From the IMG/VR virus record IMGVR_UViG_3300046009_007651, positions 1 to 29,544 of that record: 29,544 bases of DNA, one strand, 5' to 3'. The position numbers and the translations under genes were made by a program. The stretch comes from a virus. Positions 7,552 through 15,859 of this stretch are shown piece after piece; within the stretch, counting starts at the first letter, position 1; every line of letters starts with the position of its first letter. The notes under the pieces are model-generated. The model made no database searches and was not told the origin of the DNA. It was given only the letters and a program-made list of their open reading frames with translations.

Positions 7552-9072
7552 ATGATAACTATAGGGTTTTCAACAAGAAAAACAGACTCTGATTTTTTAA
7601 CTCACCTACAAAAATCTTGCGGTTCTAAAAAATTACAAATAATAGAAAAAGTAAACAATGGTGAAAAATCTTTGGCTAAAGTTTATAATGAAATTTTAAA
7701 TGAAGCTGAAAATGATATTGTTGTTTTTTGTCACGATGATATAGAGTTTGACACAAAAAATTGGGGTGAAAAATTAATCAAACTTTTTAAAAGGAATGAA
7801 GAGTACGGAATACTTGGTATTGCCGGTACAACAGATATGATAGATGGTAGATGGTGGTCAATGAGACAATCAATGACAGGTATTGTATCTCATAAACACG
7901 ATGGTAAAAAATGGACTAACACATATTCACCTGATCAAGGAAATAAAATAAAAGAAGTTGTTGTACTTGATGGTTTATTTTTTTGTGTTGATAAAAGAAA
8001 AATTAAACAAAATTTTGATGAAGATTTTGATGGGTTCCATTTTTATGAGATACCATTTTGTTTTGCAAATCATGTTGATGGTGTTAAACTTGGTGTAACA
8101 ACATTAATAAGAGTAACTCATAAATCTATTGGTATGACTAATGATCAATGGGAACAAAACAAGGTAAAATTTGAATCTAAATATGGTTCTCATTTACCAA
8201 TAAGACTTTCTGATAATAAAACATTGGAGGAAAAATCGACTATGGATATTGATAAAGTTGGTTTAGGTATGGTTACATACAACGCAGAACATAGGATATT
8301 ACAAAGTTCATTTACGGTCCCGAAGTGGATTAAAAATTTTGTAATCGTTAATGATGGTACACCATATGACTCAAGTTCTTACCCTGAACACGCACACATA
8401 ATCCAACACGAAACAAATCAATGTGTTGGGGCCGCAAAAAACACGGCTATGAAATATTTGATGGATTTAGGATGTGAACACATATTCCTTATGGAAGACG
8501 ATATCTTAATTAAAGATGAAAAAGTTTTTGAAGAATATATTAGACATTCTGCGATTTCAGGTATAAAACATTTAAATTTCGCATTACACGGTCCCGCTAA
8601 TAGAAAAGGATATACCGCATTTAGAGATTTATCTGAAAGACAAGATAGTAATGATGAACCAAACCCAAGAGCAATAATTCCATATCCTGAAGGAATTAAA
8701 ATTGCCTTCTATCCTAATTGTGTTGGGGCATTTTCATATTATCACAGATCTGTATTAGAAAAAATTGGTTTATTCGATCCTATGTTCAAAAATGCTTGGG
8801 AACACGTAGAACATACTTACCAAGCAATAAAAAATAATTTTCACCCCCCTTTTTGGTATTTTGCCGATATTGATAATAGTTGGGATTATTTAAATGACAT
8901 CCCAAATTCAATCCAAAATTCAACTATTGCAAGAACTCCAGAATGGAATGAGAACTTCAAAAAAAGTACGATGTGGTATAAAAAGAAACACGGAGTTACG
9001 CCATCTGAAATTCCTTTAATGGATTTTCAATCAGCACAAAAAATAATAAGTAATCTTTATATGTTAAGGTAA
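7552..9072 (+). CDS. Tandem two-domain GT-A glycosyltransferase (506 aa)
   Basis: Two GT-A-like domains are fused. Domain 1 (~1-215) matches the StrF-like/Glyco_tranf_2_5 pattern: ITIGFSTRK, NNGEKSLAKVYNEILNEA, then the acidic metal site VFCHDDIEF (HDD at 61-63) and VLDGLFFCVDKR. Domain 2 (~235-506) is GT2-like, with GMVTYNAEHRILQ, VIVNDGTPYD, CVGAAKNTAM and a second acidic site FLMEDDILI. Each domain keeps an Asp-Asp motif, so both may be active and add successive sugars. The sequence TATAAATA abuts the start codon, too close to serve as its promoter. The gene is followed after one base by another GT2 gene. The acceptor is unknown. Confidence 0.85.
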   Translation: MITIGFSTRKTDSDFLTHLQKSCGSKKLQIIEKVNNGEKSLAKVYNEILNEAENDIVVFCHDDIEFDTKNWGEKLIKLFKRNEEYGILGIAGTTDMIDGRWWSMRQSMTGIVSHKHDGKKWTNTYSPDQGNKIKEVVVLDGLFFCVDKRKIKQNFDEDFDGFHFYEIPFCFANHVDGVKLGVTTLIRVTHKSIGMTNDQWEQNKVKFESKYGSHLPIRLSDNKTLEEKSTMDIDKVGLGMVTYNAEHRILQSSFTVPKWIKNFVIVNDGTPYDSSSYPEHAHIIQHETNQCVGAAKNTAMKYLMDLGCEHIFLMEDDILIKDEKVFEEYIRHSAISGIKHLNFALHGPANRKGYTAFRDLSERQDSNDEPNPRAIIPYPEGIKIAFYPNCVGAFSYYHRSVLEKIGLFDPMFKNAWEHVEHTYQAIKNNFHPPFWYFADIDNSWDYLNDIPNSIQNSTIARTPEWNENFKKSTMWYKKKHGVTPSEIPLMDFQSAQKIISNLYMLR

Positions 9073-9073
9073 A

Positions 9074-9757
9074 ATGGTAGTAGATGTAATAATATTAAGT
9101 TATGCCAAAGATAGTTCTTTGGAAAAGATGAATTTAGAGTGTATGCAAAGTTTGTACAATAGTACAAATGAACACAAATTCCAAATTTGGATGGTTGAGA
9201 CTAACAAGGACAAAGAATTTGTCTACCCTGGTTGTGAAACTTGTAAAGTCATTCAACCTGAAGAAGAGTTCAACTATAATAAATTTTTAAATATTGGGTT
9301 AAAAAATTGTACCAACGAATGGATTTTAATATCAAATAATGATACTATCTATTATCCAAACTTTTTGGAGGAGATGTTGTCCGCAAATGAAAAAGACCCT
9401 ACTCTAATGTCAATGTCGCCTATGGATGACACTTGGCACAGACATAAAACTTTTAATAAAAATGTAGACATACATTATGGACATAGAACATCATATGAAA
9501 TTGCAGGATGGTCAATACTGGTTAAAAGAGAAGTGTTAGAAAAAATGGGTAATTTTGATGAACAGTTCGAATTTTGGTATCAAGATAATGATTATGCATT
9601 TACATTACAAAAGTTTGGTTATAAACATGCATTAGTTACAAAATCTAAAGTTAAACATTTACTTAGTAAAAGTCATAACTTAATAGATAGAAGTAAAAAG
9701 TATAAAATGACTGATGGTTTAATCGTCAATTTACAAAATAAATGGTTTAAAAAATAA
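9074..9757 (+). CDS. GT2-family glycosyltransferase (227 aa)
   Basis: The N-terminus VDVIILSYAKDSSLEKM is a typical GT2 opening (beta strand, then SYNR-like segment). SNNDT (87-91) stands where the metal-binding DxD lies, AGWSILVKREVLEKMGNFDE is the usual acceptor-side segment, and WYQDNDYAFTLQKFGYK contains the acidic general-base region. Length is normal for a single GT-A domain. It starts one base after the tandem GT and is followed 4 bases later by a methyltransferase. It probably acts in the same glycan pathway as its neighbours; substrate is not predictable. Confidence 0.85.
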   Translation: MVVDVIILSYAKDSSLEKMNLECMQSLYNSTNEHKFQIWMVETNKDKEFVYPGCETCKVIQPEEEFNYNKFLNIGLKNCTNEWILISNNDTIYYPNFLEEMLSANEKDPTLMSMSPMDDTWHRHKTFNKNVDIHYGHRTSYEIAGWSILVKREVLEKMGNFDEQFEFWYQDNDYAFTLQKFGYKHALVTKSKVKHLLSKSHNLIDRSKKYKMTDGLIVNLQNKWFKK

Positions 9758-9761
9758 AAAA

Positions 9762-10337
9762 ATGTTAACAATTAAAGAATACTACGAAAATTTTAAAAAT
9801 AAACAAGGTGATATTAATGAACATCTACCAACGTTAAAAAAATACGCACAAAAATGTGACCACGTTACTGAAATGGGAGCAAGATGGGGATGCTCAACGT
9901 TTGCACTACTTTCAGGAAAACCAAAAAAAATTGTTAGTTATGACATTAAAGAACACGAAAACATTACAAGGGCAAAAGAATTAGCAAAAAAAGAAAAATT
10001 AAATTTTGAATTTATTCAAAAAAACGTACTTCAAGTTAAGATAGAAGAAACTGATCTTTTATTTATCGATACTTGGCATAAGTACGGTCAATTAAAAGAA
10101 GAATTAAGATTACATAAGAATAAGGTAAGAAAATATTTAGTTTTTCACGATACAGAATCTTATGAATTTAAAGATGAACCAGATTGGGGTGGTTTATACA
10201 AAGATATAAAACCATTATCAACAGAAAAAAAAGGAATTTGGCCCGCAATTCAAGAATTATTAGACGAAGGTAATTGGGAAATTGAAGAGAGGTTTAAAAA
10301 CAATAATGGATTAACTATTTTAAAAAGAAAAAAATGA
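9762..10337 (+). CDS. Class I SAM-dependent methyltransferase, Methyltransf_24-like (191 aa)
   Basis: The SAM-binding glycine loop is seen in TEMGARWGCSTFAL (residues ~36-49), with the acidic strand-2 residue in VSYDIKEHENI and a strand-4 segment LLFIDTWHKYGQLKEEL. That last pattern is typical of the Methyltransf_24/cephalosporin hydroxylase-like group, which often act on sugars in glycan clusters. The position between two glycosyltransferases and another methyltransferase fits sugar O-methylation. It overlaps the next gene by 4 bases (ATGA). The substrate is an inference from context. Confidence 0.78.
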   Translation: MLTIKEYYENFKNKQGDINEHLPTLKKYAQKCDHVTEMGARWGCSTFALLSGKPKKIVSYDIKEHENITRAKELAKKEKLNFEFIQKNVLQVKIEETDLLFIDTWHKYGQLKEELRLHKNKVRKYLVFHDTESYEFKDEPDWGGLYKDIKPLSTEKKGIWPAIQELLDEGNWEIEERFKNNNGLTILKRKK

Positions 10338-10909
10338 TAACTGAAGAAAAAATTTTAAATGAAAACAATGTAGGTAAATGGGATTCTTGGTACAAAAATC
10401 TACCCGATAATCCATCAGAATTTAGATATGGTCAAACAGAAACATACCAATTAGCATCCGAATTTTTAAAAGATTGTGAAGTTGTTGAAGATTGGGGATG
10501 TGGTGCTGGTGGTTTTTTAAGATATAGAGAAGACGCAATTGGTGTAGATGGTAGTGATACTAAATTTGCAACAAAAAAGTTTATAGATCTAACCAAGTAT
10601 GTTTCAGAATGTGATGGAATCAATATTAGACACGTATTCGAACATAATTACAATTGGTCTTCCATTCTTGAAAATTCTTTAAAATCGGCGAAAAAGAAAA
10701 TTTGTATAACAATGTTTGTCCCTTTATCCGAAACAACAGAAGAAATAAGTCATAATTTACCACATGGAGTTGATGTACCTGATTTAAGAATTTCTAAAAA
10801 AGAATTTATGGATATAATAAATAAATTTTCACCAAAATCAGTCGACTCAGTTCTTTTGAATACCGCAACAGGTTATGGTATGGAAGAAATTATTTACATA
10901 ACAATGTAA
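10334..10909 (+). CDS. SAM-dependent methyltransferase, Methyltransf_11/23-like (191 aa)
   Basis: Motif I is clear in VVEDWGCGAGGFLRY (residues ~50-64), followed by AIGVDGSDTKFA (acidic residue at the end of strand 2) and IRHVFEHNYNW, which matches the usual [S/R]xVxEH segment of this superfamily. The start overlaps the previous methyltransferase gene by 4 bases, suggesting coupled translation. Together with that gene it gives the unit two different methyltransferases. Likely acceptors are sugars added by neighbouring enzymes, but protein or small-molecule targets cannot be excluded. Confidence 0.78.
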   Translation: MITEEKILNENNVGKWDSWYKNLPDNPSEFRYGQTETYQLASEFLKDCEVVEDWGCGAGGFLRYREDAIGVDGSDTKFATKKFIDLTKYVSECDGINIRHVFEHNYNWSSILENSLKSAKKKICITMFVPLSETTEEISHNLPHGVDVPDLRISKKEFMDIINKFSPKSVDSVLLNTATGYGMEEIIYITM

Positions 10910-10912
10910 TAA

Positions 10913-11581
10913 ATGAAAAAAAAAGTTCGTATCGTTACCGCTGATTTTGGAAATCATATTGAGGGATTTAACCCAAAATTACCCCATCAACTTACAAAAA
11001 ATTTTGAAGTGTCTTTTTCGGTTTATAATGATAACAACACTCCAAGTAGGTCTTTATCACTACACCCAAGATTAAAAGGTAAAATTCCAAAAATGTTAGA
11101 ATGGATGGAGTTTGATGCCGATTATTATTTTTGGGTAGACTCTAAATTCAAAATAACATCAAATAATTTTGTGGAAGAAGTTATTCATAATTTGGGAGAT
11201 GCCGATTTTGGTCTCATGAAACACCCAAGTAGAAAAAGTATACTTTCCGAATTAGAGTATATGGAACATGCGATGTCAGAAGAAAAAGAAGAATACCTGA
11301 TAAATAGATATACGGGTGAAAATATGAGAAATCAAGTTGAGTCTTATATTAAGACTGATGGATTTGTAGACGATAAATTATTTGCAATGGGATTTTTTGT
11401 ATACACAAAAAAAGTTATTGAAAATAAAGAATGGAATATAATGAAAGATTGGTTTTTCCAAAACACATATTGGTCAATACAAGATCAACTATCCTTTCCT
11501 TTTTTACTTTCTAAACATAATATTAATTATAAGGTTTTTGATTTTCACCTTTTCAGTAACTCATATATCAAATGGGGTTAA
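10913..11581 (+). CDS. DUF616/TOD1-MUCI70-like putative glycosyltransferase (222 aa)
   Basis: The sequence follows the pattern I associate with DUF616 glycosyltransferases: PRLKGKIPKMLEWMEFDADY then YFWVDSKFKI (the acidic WVD site near 77-80), FGLMKHPSRKSILSELEYM, a Gly-Phe-Phe strand (MGFFVYTKKVIEN), and DQLSFPFLLSKHNINYKVF near the C-terminus. Length fits one GT-A-like domain. It lies 3 bases after the second methyltransferase gene and is the last member of the central glycan block before phoH. Family assignment is by motif order only. Confidence 0.7.
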   Translation: MKKKVRIVTADFGNHIEGFNPKLPHQLTKNFEVSFSVYNDNNTPSRSLSLHPRLKGKIPKMLEWMEFDADYYFWVDSKFKITSNNFVEEVIHNLGDADFGLMKHPSRKSILSELEYMEHAMSEEKEEYLINRYTGENMRNQVESYIKTDGFVDDKLFAMGFFVYTKKVIENKEWNIMKDWFFQNTYWSIQDQLSFPFLLSKHNINYKVFDFHLFSNSYIKWG

Positions 11582-11598
11582 AAATTTAAATAAAAAAA

Positions 11599-12336
11599 AT
11601 GACACAAAGAAAAAAAAGTATAACACCAACAGAGGAAAATAACCCAACACCTATCAATAAAAGAGATATCATTTCACAGGTAGTAAAACGAAGACCAAAA
11701 GGAAAGTTTTTAACTGAAAACCAAAAAATTTATTACGAAACGTTATTAAATAATCAAATAACAATTTGTTCAGGTCCTGCGGGAGTTGGTAAAAGTTATA
11801 TCGCAATGAAAACAGCGGTAGATCTTTTATTAGATGATGGAAATGGTTATGACAAAATTATTATCGTAAGACCGGCAGTAGAAGCCGAAGAAAAATTAGG
11901 GGCGTTACCTGGTAATTTAGAAGAAAAATTAGATCCTTATATTTTTCCATCATATTATCTATTAAATAAAATAATCGGTAAAGAAGTCAGAGAAAAACTT
12001 AAAGATGCCGAAATTATTGAAGTTTTTGCTTTAGCTTATATGAGAGGTATGACCATCGACAATTCAATTTTAATTTTTGAAGAGGCTCAAAATGCGACCC
12101 CAAAACAAATGAAACTTCTTTTAACAAGAATAGGTACAAATAGTAAATTTTTCATTTCAGGTGATATTGAGCAAACCGACAGATACAAAGATAAAACACA
12201 CTCAGGTCTTTACGACGCATTAACAAGATTTAATAGCATACCTGGCGTTGGCATTTTTGAATTTGGAGATAAGGACGGTGTTAGAAATCCCATAATAACA
12301 AAAATACTCAAACGATATGAAGAAGATAGGGATTGA
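11599..12336 (+). CDS. phoH: PhoH-like ATPase (245 aa)
   Basis: Walker A GPAGVGKS is at residues 59-66 and Walker B LIFEEAQN at ~158-165. The flanking PhoH signatures IIVRPAVEAEEKLGALPG, LAYMRGMTIDNS and FFISGDIEQTDR are all present. PhoH-like proteins are RNA-linked P-loop ATPases common in marine and other T4-like phages; their phage function is unsettled. The ~35-residue N-terminus is polar and Lys/Thr/Pro-rich. The 3' end overlaps the next gene by 20 bases. Confidence 0.95.
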   Translation: MTQRKKSITPTEENNPTPINKRDIISQVVKRRPKGKFLTENQKIYYETLLNNQITICSGPAGVGKSYIAMKTAVDLLLDDGNGYDKIIIVRPAVEAEEKLGALPGNLEEKLDPYIFPSYYLLNKIIGKEVREKLKDAEIIEVFALAYMRGMTIDNSILIFEEAQNATPKQMKLLLTRIGTNSKFFISGDIEQTDRYKDKTHSGLYDALTRFNSIPGVGIFEFGDKDGVRNPIITKILKRYEEDRD

Positions 12337-12979
12337 TATTAATGGAGTTTTAAGAGATACTATTGGTAAATTTTCACAACTTTATGAAAAACATTTTATT
12401 GACTCAATCGATGAACCATATTTAGGTCAAACTTTTGAATTAGATATTTCAGGTAATACCGAATTAATTGTTGAGGAAGAAGTTAAATTTAAATATGAAA
12501 AAATTTCTGAGGTTACTTCTTTAGAATTAGACAAACATTTCTCTTTTCAAAATAAAGAAGAATTATTTGATTTTATGTATGAAGAATATGCTATGGAGTT
12601 GTTTGGTCATTCACCGTCTTCTGAATTATTAACATTTAATATACTTAATGAATTATATTTAAACTTAAGAGACGATCATAATTTTATTATAATCTCAAAC
12701 GAGATCTCTAAATCTAAACCAGCATCATTATTTTTCCTATCAAAATTTGGGTGTTTATTAGAGAAAGTTATGTTTTATAATGAAAAAACAAAAAATGATA
12801 TGTGGGATGAAGTAGACATTTTACTTACATCAAATCCAACATTACTTTTAAATAAACCGTCCAATAAGACTTTAGTAAAATATAAAACATCTTATAATGA
12901 GGGTATTGGTTCTGATTATGAAATTTCTTCACTATCAGAATTTGAAAAAATAATTTCAGAAATAGAAAAAAATGATTAA
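12317..12979 (+). CDS. HAD-superfamily-like protein with altered motif I (220 aa)
   Basis: The N-terminus KKIGIDINGVLRDTIGKF matches HAD motif I of the nucleotidase-like group (normally DxDGVLxD). D7 is kept, but the second Asp, the usual general acid/base, is Asn9. Motif II fits IIISNEISKSKP, and the later DEVDILLTSNPTLLLNKP resembles the motif IV region. A large insert or cap (residues ~35-110) is acidic. The family dephosphorylates nucleotides or other phosphates, but the D-to-N change makes normal phosphatase activity doubtful. It overlaps phoH by 20 bases and the next gene by 8, so expression is coupled. Confidence 0.65.
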   Translation: MKKIGIDINGVLRDTIGKFSQLYEKHFIDSIDEPYLGQTFELDISGNTELIVEEEVKFKYEKISEVTSLELDKHFSFQNKEELFDFMYEEYAMELFGHSPSSELLTFNILNELYLNLRDDHNFIIISNEISKSKPASLFFLSKFGCLLEKVMFYNEKTKNDMWDEVDILLTSNPTLLLNKPSNKTLVKYKTSYNEGIGSDYEISSLSEFEKIISEIEKND

Positions 12980-13226
12980 AATTTTAAATAACAACTATTA
13001 CTTAGATTTAGACAAATTGGATGAGGAATTACAAATTGAAGGTTCATCTGGTGAAACTCAAATTCATTTAGTTAAATACGAAGTAGTAAAAATGTTACTT
13101 GACACGATACTGACTGAAGTTGAGCAAGTTGACGAAACATTAGGTGATAAGAGTAATGAATTAACAATACCATTCAAATTGGCATTCAATACACTTTTAT
13201 TTAAAAAAATAATAAACAAAATATAA
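12972..13226 (+). CDS. Small unrecognised protein (84 aa)
   Basis: It overlaps the HAD-like gene by 8 bases and ends 8 bases before the next gene. The product has a short N-terminal beta-like part (MIKILNNNYYLDLDKLDEEL) and two predicted helices (IHLVKYEVVKMLLDTILTEV and IPFKLAFNTLLFKKIINKI). It has no membrane segment of convincing length and no known motif. Operon position and compact, well-formed sequence support it being a real gene; function unknown. Confidence 0.7.
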   Translation: MIKILNNNYYLDLDKLDEELQIEGSSGETQIHLVKYEVVKMLLDTILTEVEQVDETLGDKSNELTIPFKLAFNTLLFKKIINKI

Positions 13227-13234
13227 ATTAAGAT

Positions 13235-14296
13235 ATGACTAACGAACAAATACAAAAATTAGAATTATCTATTTTGAACCTAAAAGAAAAAAAATCAAGG
13301 GTTTATTTTATGGTTCAAGATACTAAAGGTAATGCAAAGGCGTCTGTTAAATACATTTATCAAATGGCGATGTCTCTCAAAAAAAATGGATTTAACCCAA
13401 TAATGTTACATGAGAAACCAGAATATCATGGTGTTTCAGATTGGATGGGTGAAGAATATATGTTACTAGAACACAGACCGATTGAAGGTACTAATTTAGA
13501 AATTTCTCCTGATGATTTAATTGTTGTACCTGAACTTTATGGGTTTGTAATGGATCAAATCACAAAATTACCTTGTGGTAAAATTGTTTTAAGTCAATGT
13601 TATGACTACATATTTGAAACTTTACAACCAGGTCAGACCTGGAGTAATTTAGGGTTTTTGAAATGTATTACAACTTCCGAAAAACAAAAAGAATATTTAG
13701 AGGGAGCTATGAGAAGCGTTTCCTTTGACGTGATTCAACCGACAGTTTCTGATTTGTTTGTAAAAAGCGAATATCCTGCTAAAACTATTATTAACATCCA
13801 CACTAGAGATCATAGAGATACTATAAATCTAATTAAACATTTTTACGCAAAATTCCCTCAATATAGATGGATTACGTTTAGAGATTTAAGAGGTTTAACA
13901 GAAACTCAATTTGCTGAAGCAATGAAAGAAAGTTTTGTGTCTGTTTGGATCGACCAACAAAGTTCATACGGAACTTTCCCATTAGAGTCTATGAAAATGG
14001 GAATTCCTGTAATTGGGTTAGTTCCCGATGTTGTACCTTCTTGGATGAGTGAAAATAATGGTATATGGATTAATAATAAAACAATTATAACTGACGTTAT
14101 TTCTGACTTTATCCAAAATTGGCTTGAGGACAACATCAATCCTCAATTACTTGAAGAAATGGAAAATACCGTAAAAACTTTACCTTCGTTAGAAGATTTT
14201 GAATCGGAAGTGGTTAGCATTTTCTCTAAGTTTTTTGAGACAAGATTAGAAAATTTTGTAATTCAGTTAGATAAATTTCAAACAATAGAAGAATAA
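13235..14296 (+). CDS. GT-B-like glycosyltransferase, GT4-type C-terminus (353 aa)
   Basis: The N-terminal half has a Rossmann-like pattern (RVYFMVQDTKGNAKASVKYI, then LIVVPELYGFVMDQI and GKIVLSQCYDYIF). The C-terminal half carries WIDQQSSYGTFPLESMKMGI followed by PVIGL, the Glu-containing nucleotide-sugar motif of GT4-type enzymes, and INIHTRDHRDTINLIKHF at the domain junction. The last ~70 residues form a helical, acidic tail. It would transfer a sugar in the cytoplasm. It is followed one base later by a GT-A-like gene, so the two probably work together. Donor and acceptor are unknown. Confidence 0.78.
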   Translation: MTNEQIQKLELSILNLKEKKSRVYFMVQDTKGNAKASVKYIYQMAMSLKKNGFNPIMLHEKPEYHGVSDWMGEEYMLLEHRPIEGTNLEISPDDLIVVPELYGFVMDQITKLPCGKIVLSQCYDYIFETLQPGQTWSNLGFLKCITTSEKQKEYLEGAMRSVSFDVIQPTVSDLFVKSEYPAKTIINIHTRDHRDTINLIKHFYAKFPQYRWITFRDLRGLTETQFAEAMKESFVSVWIDQQSSYGTFPLESMKMGIPVIGLVPDVVPSWMSENNGIWINNKTIITDVISDFIQNWLEDNINPQLLEEMENTVKTLPSLEDFESEVVSIFSKFFETRLENFVIQLDKFQTIEE

Positions 14297-14297
14297 T

Positions 14298-15104
14298 ATG
14301 GAAAATATAAATACAATTTCAGTAGTGTTGCCGATTAAGAGTTCTTCGGCATTAAGTTTCGAAGATTTTTTCGAAAAATGTATAAAATCAGTACAATACC
14401 AAAAAGAGAATGTTGATGAATTAGTGATCGTATATTGTAATGAGACTAATTTAGAAAAACACGTAACATCTTATGACTATGATGGTTTGAATGTTGTTTT
14501 TGAAAAATATGAAGGGACTCCAAGTTTCCAAAAACAAGTAAATCACGGTGTAAAAGTTGCGTCCTCTAATTGGATTAGTGTATTAGAGTTTGACGATGAA
14601 TTCTCTAATATTTGGTTTAAAAATGCTCGTAAATATATGGACATTTATAGAGACGTTGAGGTGTTTTTACCAATAGTAGTTGATGTTGATGATAAAGCAG
14701 TTTTTGCTGGATTTACTAACGAGGCCACATTTGCAGCCAACATTTCATCCGAGATTGGGATTCTTTCAAATGAAACATTACAAAATTTCCAAAACTTTCA
14801 ATTTTCAGGATGTGTTTTCAAAAAAGAAATGTTTGAGAAATTAGGTGGTCTTAAATCTAATATGAGATTAACATTTAACTATGAATTATTTTTAAGATTG
14901 ACTCATAACTCTGTTAAAATTATGTCGATCCCTAGAGTTGGTTACAAACATATGAATTTGAGAGAAGGGTCAATTTTTTGGAATTACAAAAATGGTGAGA
15001 ATAAAATTTCGGAAGATGAAGCGAGATTTTGGATCGAGTCCGCTAAAAAAGAATATTTCTTTACAGTAGAAAGGGATATAAATTATGAGCCCCAAAGTGT
15101 TTAA
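14298..15104 (+). CDS. GT2-like (GT-A) glycosyltransferase (268 aa)
   Basis: The N-terminus TISVVLPIKSSSALSFEDFF is a GT2-type first strand and loop. ELVIVYCNET is the second strand, and SNWISVLEFDDEFSNIWF holds the acidic metal site (FDDEF). FSGCVFKKEMFEKLGGLK is the typical segment before the catalytic acidic residues (NYELFLRLTH). The stop shares its last base with the sigma gene start (TAATG), so translation of the two is probably coupled. It is the last recognisable glycosyltransferase of the unit. Confidence 0.8.
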   Translation: MENINTISVVLPIKSSSALSFEDFFEKCIKSVQYQKENVDELVIVYCNETNLEKHVTSYDYDGLNVVFEKYEGTPSFQKQVNHGVKVASSNWISVLEFDDEFSNIWFKNARKYMDIYRDVEVFLPIVVDVDDKAVFAGFTNEATFAANISSEIGILSNETLQNFQNFQFSGCVFKKEMFEKLGGLKSNMRLTFNYELFLRLTHNSVKIMSIPRVGYKHMNLREGSIFWNYKNGENKISEDEARFWIESAKKEYFFTVERDINYEPQSV

Positions 15105-15847
15105 TGTCTTTGAATGAGAGTCCTGAAACGATAGAAAAGAAAAAGAAAGGTAGAAAACCAAGCACATTAAATTATTTTGCAGAAAGAGAGGAAAATGCGG
15201 TTAGACTATTTTTGGTCACCGAATCTTACCAAGAAAGAAACAAAATATACAATGAATTCTTGAGAGAACCTTTAGATAAAATGATATCTTCAATTATAAG
15301 AAGATATAAATTATACAGAAAGGATATGAATTATGATGAAATTCATAATGATACACATTCCTTTTTGATGACAAAAATAGAAAAGTTTAAGCCTTCAAAA
15401 GAAAAGAAGGCTTATTCTTATTTTGGAACTATTTGTAAAAATTATTTGATGGGTCAAATAATGAAAGATCAGAAAGAAATGAATCGTAAAATTTCATACG
15501 AAGACATTTCATCTGACTTATCAAATCGTGAAGATATGGCTTACTATATTGATAAAGAAGATTTAAGTTCTGAAATGATAATTAAAAAATTTTTAGAAAA
15601 ACTTAAAGATACTTTAGATAATGAAACTAGTAATGAACAAGAACAAAAATTAGGTTCTGCAATTTATGATCTGTTTGAAAATTACTCAACAATTTTCCCC
15701 GATTCAAATAATAATAAATTTAATAAAAATATTATTTTATTTGAATTGAGAGAGATGACAAATCTCTCAACTAAAGAAATTCGTACCTCTTTGAAAAAAT
15801 ATAAAAAAATTTACTTTGAGTTAGTCCAAGAAATTTTAAAAAAATAA
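15104..15847 (+). CDS. gp55-like late-transcription sigma factor (247 aa)
   Basis: Residues ~50-130 follow the T4 gp55 sigma-2-like layout: helices with LDKMISSIIRRYKL, then DEIHNDTHSFLMTKIEKF, and AYSYFGTICKNYLMGQIMKD followed by QKEMNRKISYEDIS. In T4, gp55 binds core RNA polymerase and reads TATAAATA, and that motif occurs before several genes here. It is longer than T4 gp55 (185 aa). The extra C-terminal part (~211-247, ILFELREMTNLSTKEIRTSL) looks like a helix-turn-helix, which T4 gp55 lacks. The N-terminus is Lys-rich (KKKKGRKPS). Assignment is by motif and layout, supported by the promoter motifs. Confidence 0.8.
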   Translation: MSLNESPETIEKKKKGRKPSTLNYFAEREENAVRLFLVTESYQERNKIYNEFLREPLDKMISSIIRRYKLYRKDMNYDEIHNDTHSFLMTKIEKFKPSKEKKAYSYFGTICKNYLMGQIMKDQKEMNRKISYEDISSDLSNREDMAYYIDKEDLSSEMIIKKFLEKLKDTLDNETSNEQEQKLGSAIYDLFENYSTIFPDSNNNKFNKNIILFELREMTNLSTKEIRTSLKKYKKIYFELVQEILKK

Positions 15848-15859
15848 TATTTATAGAGT

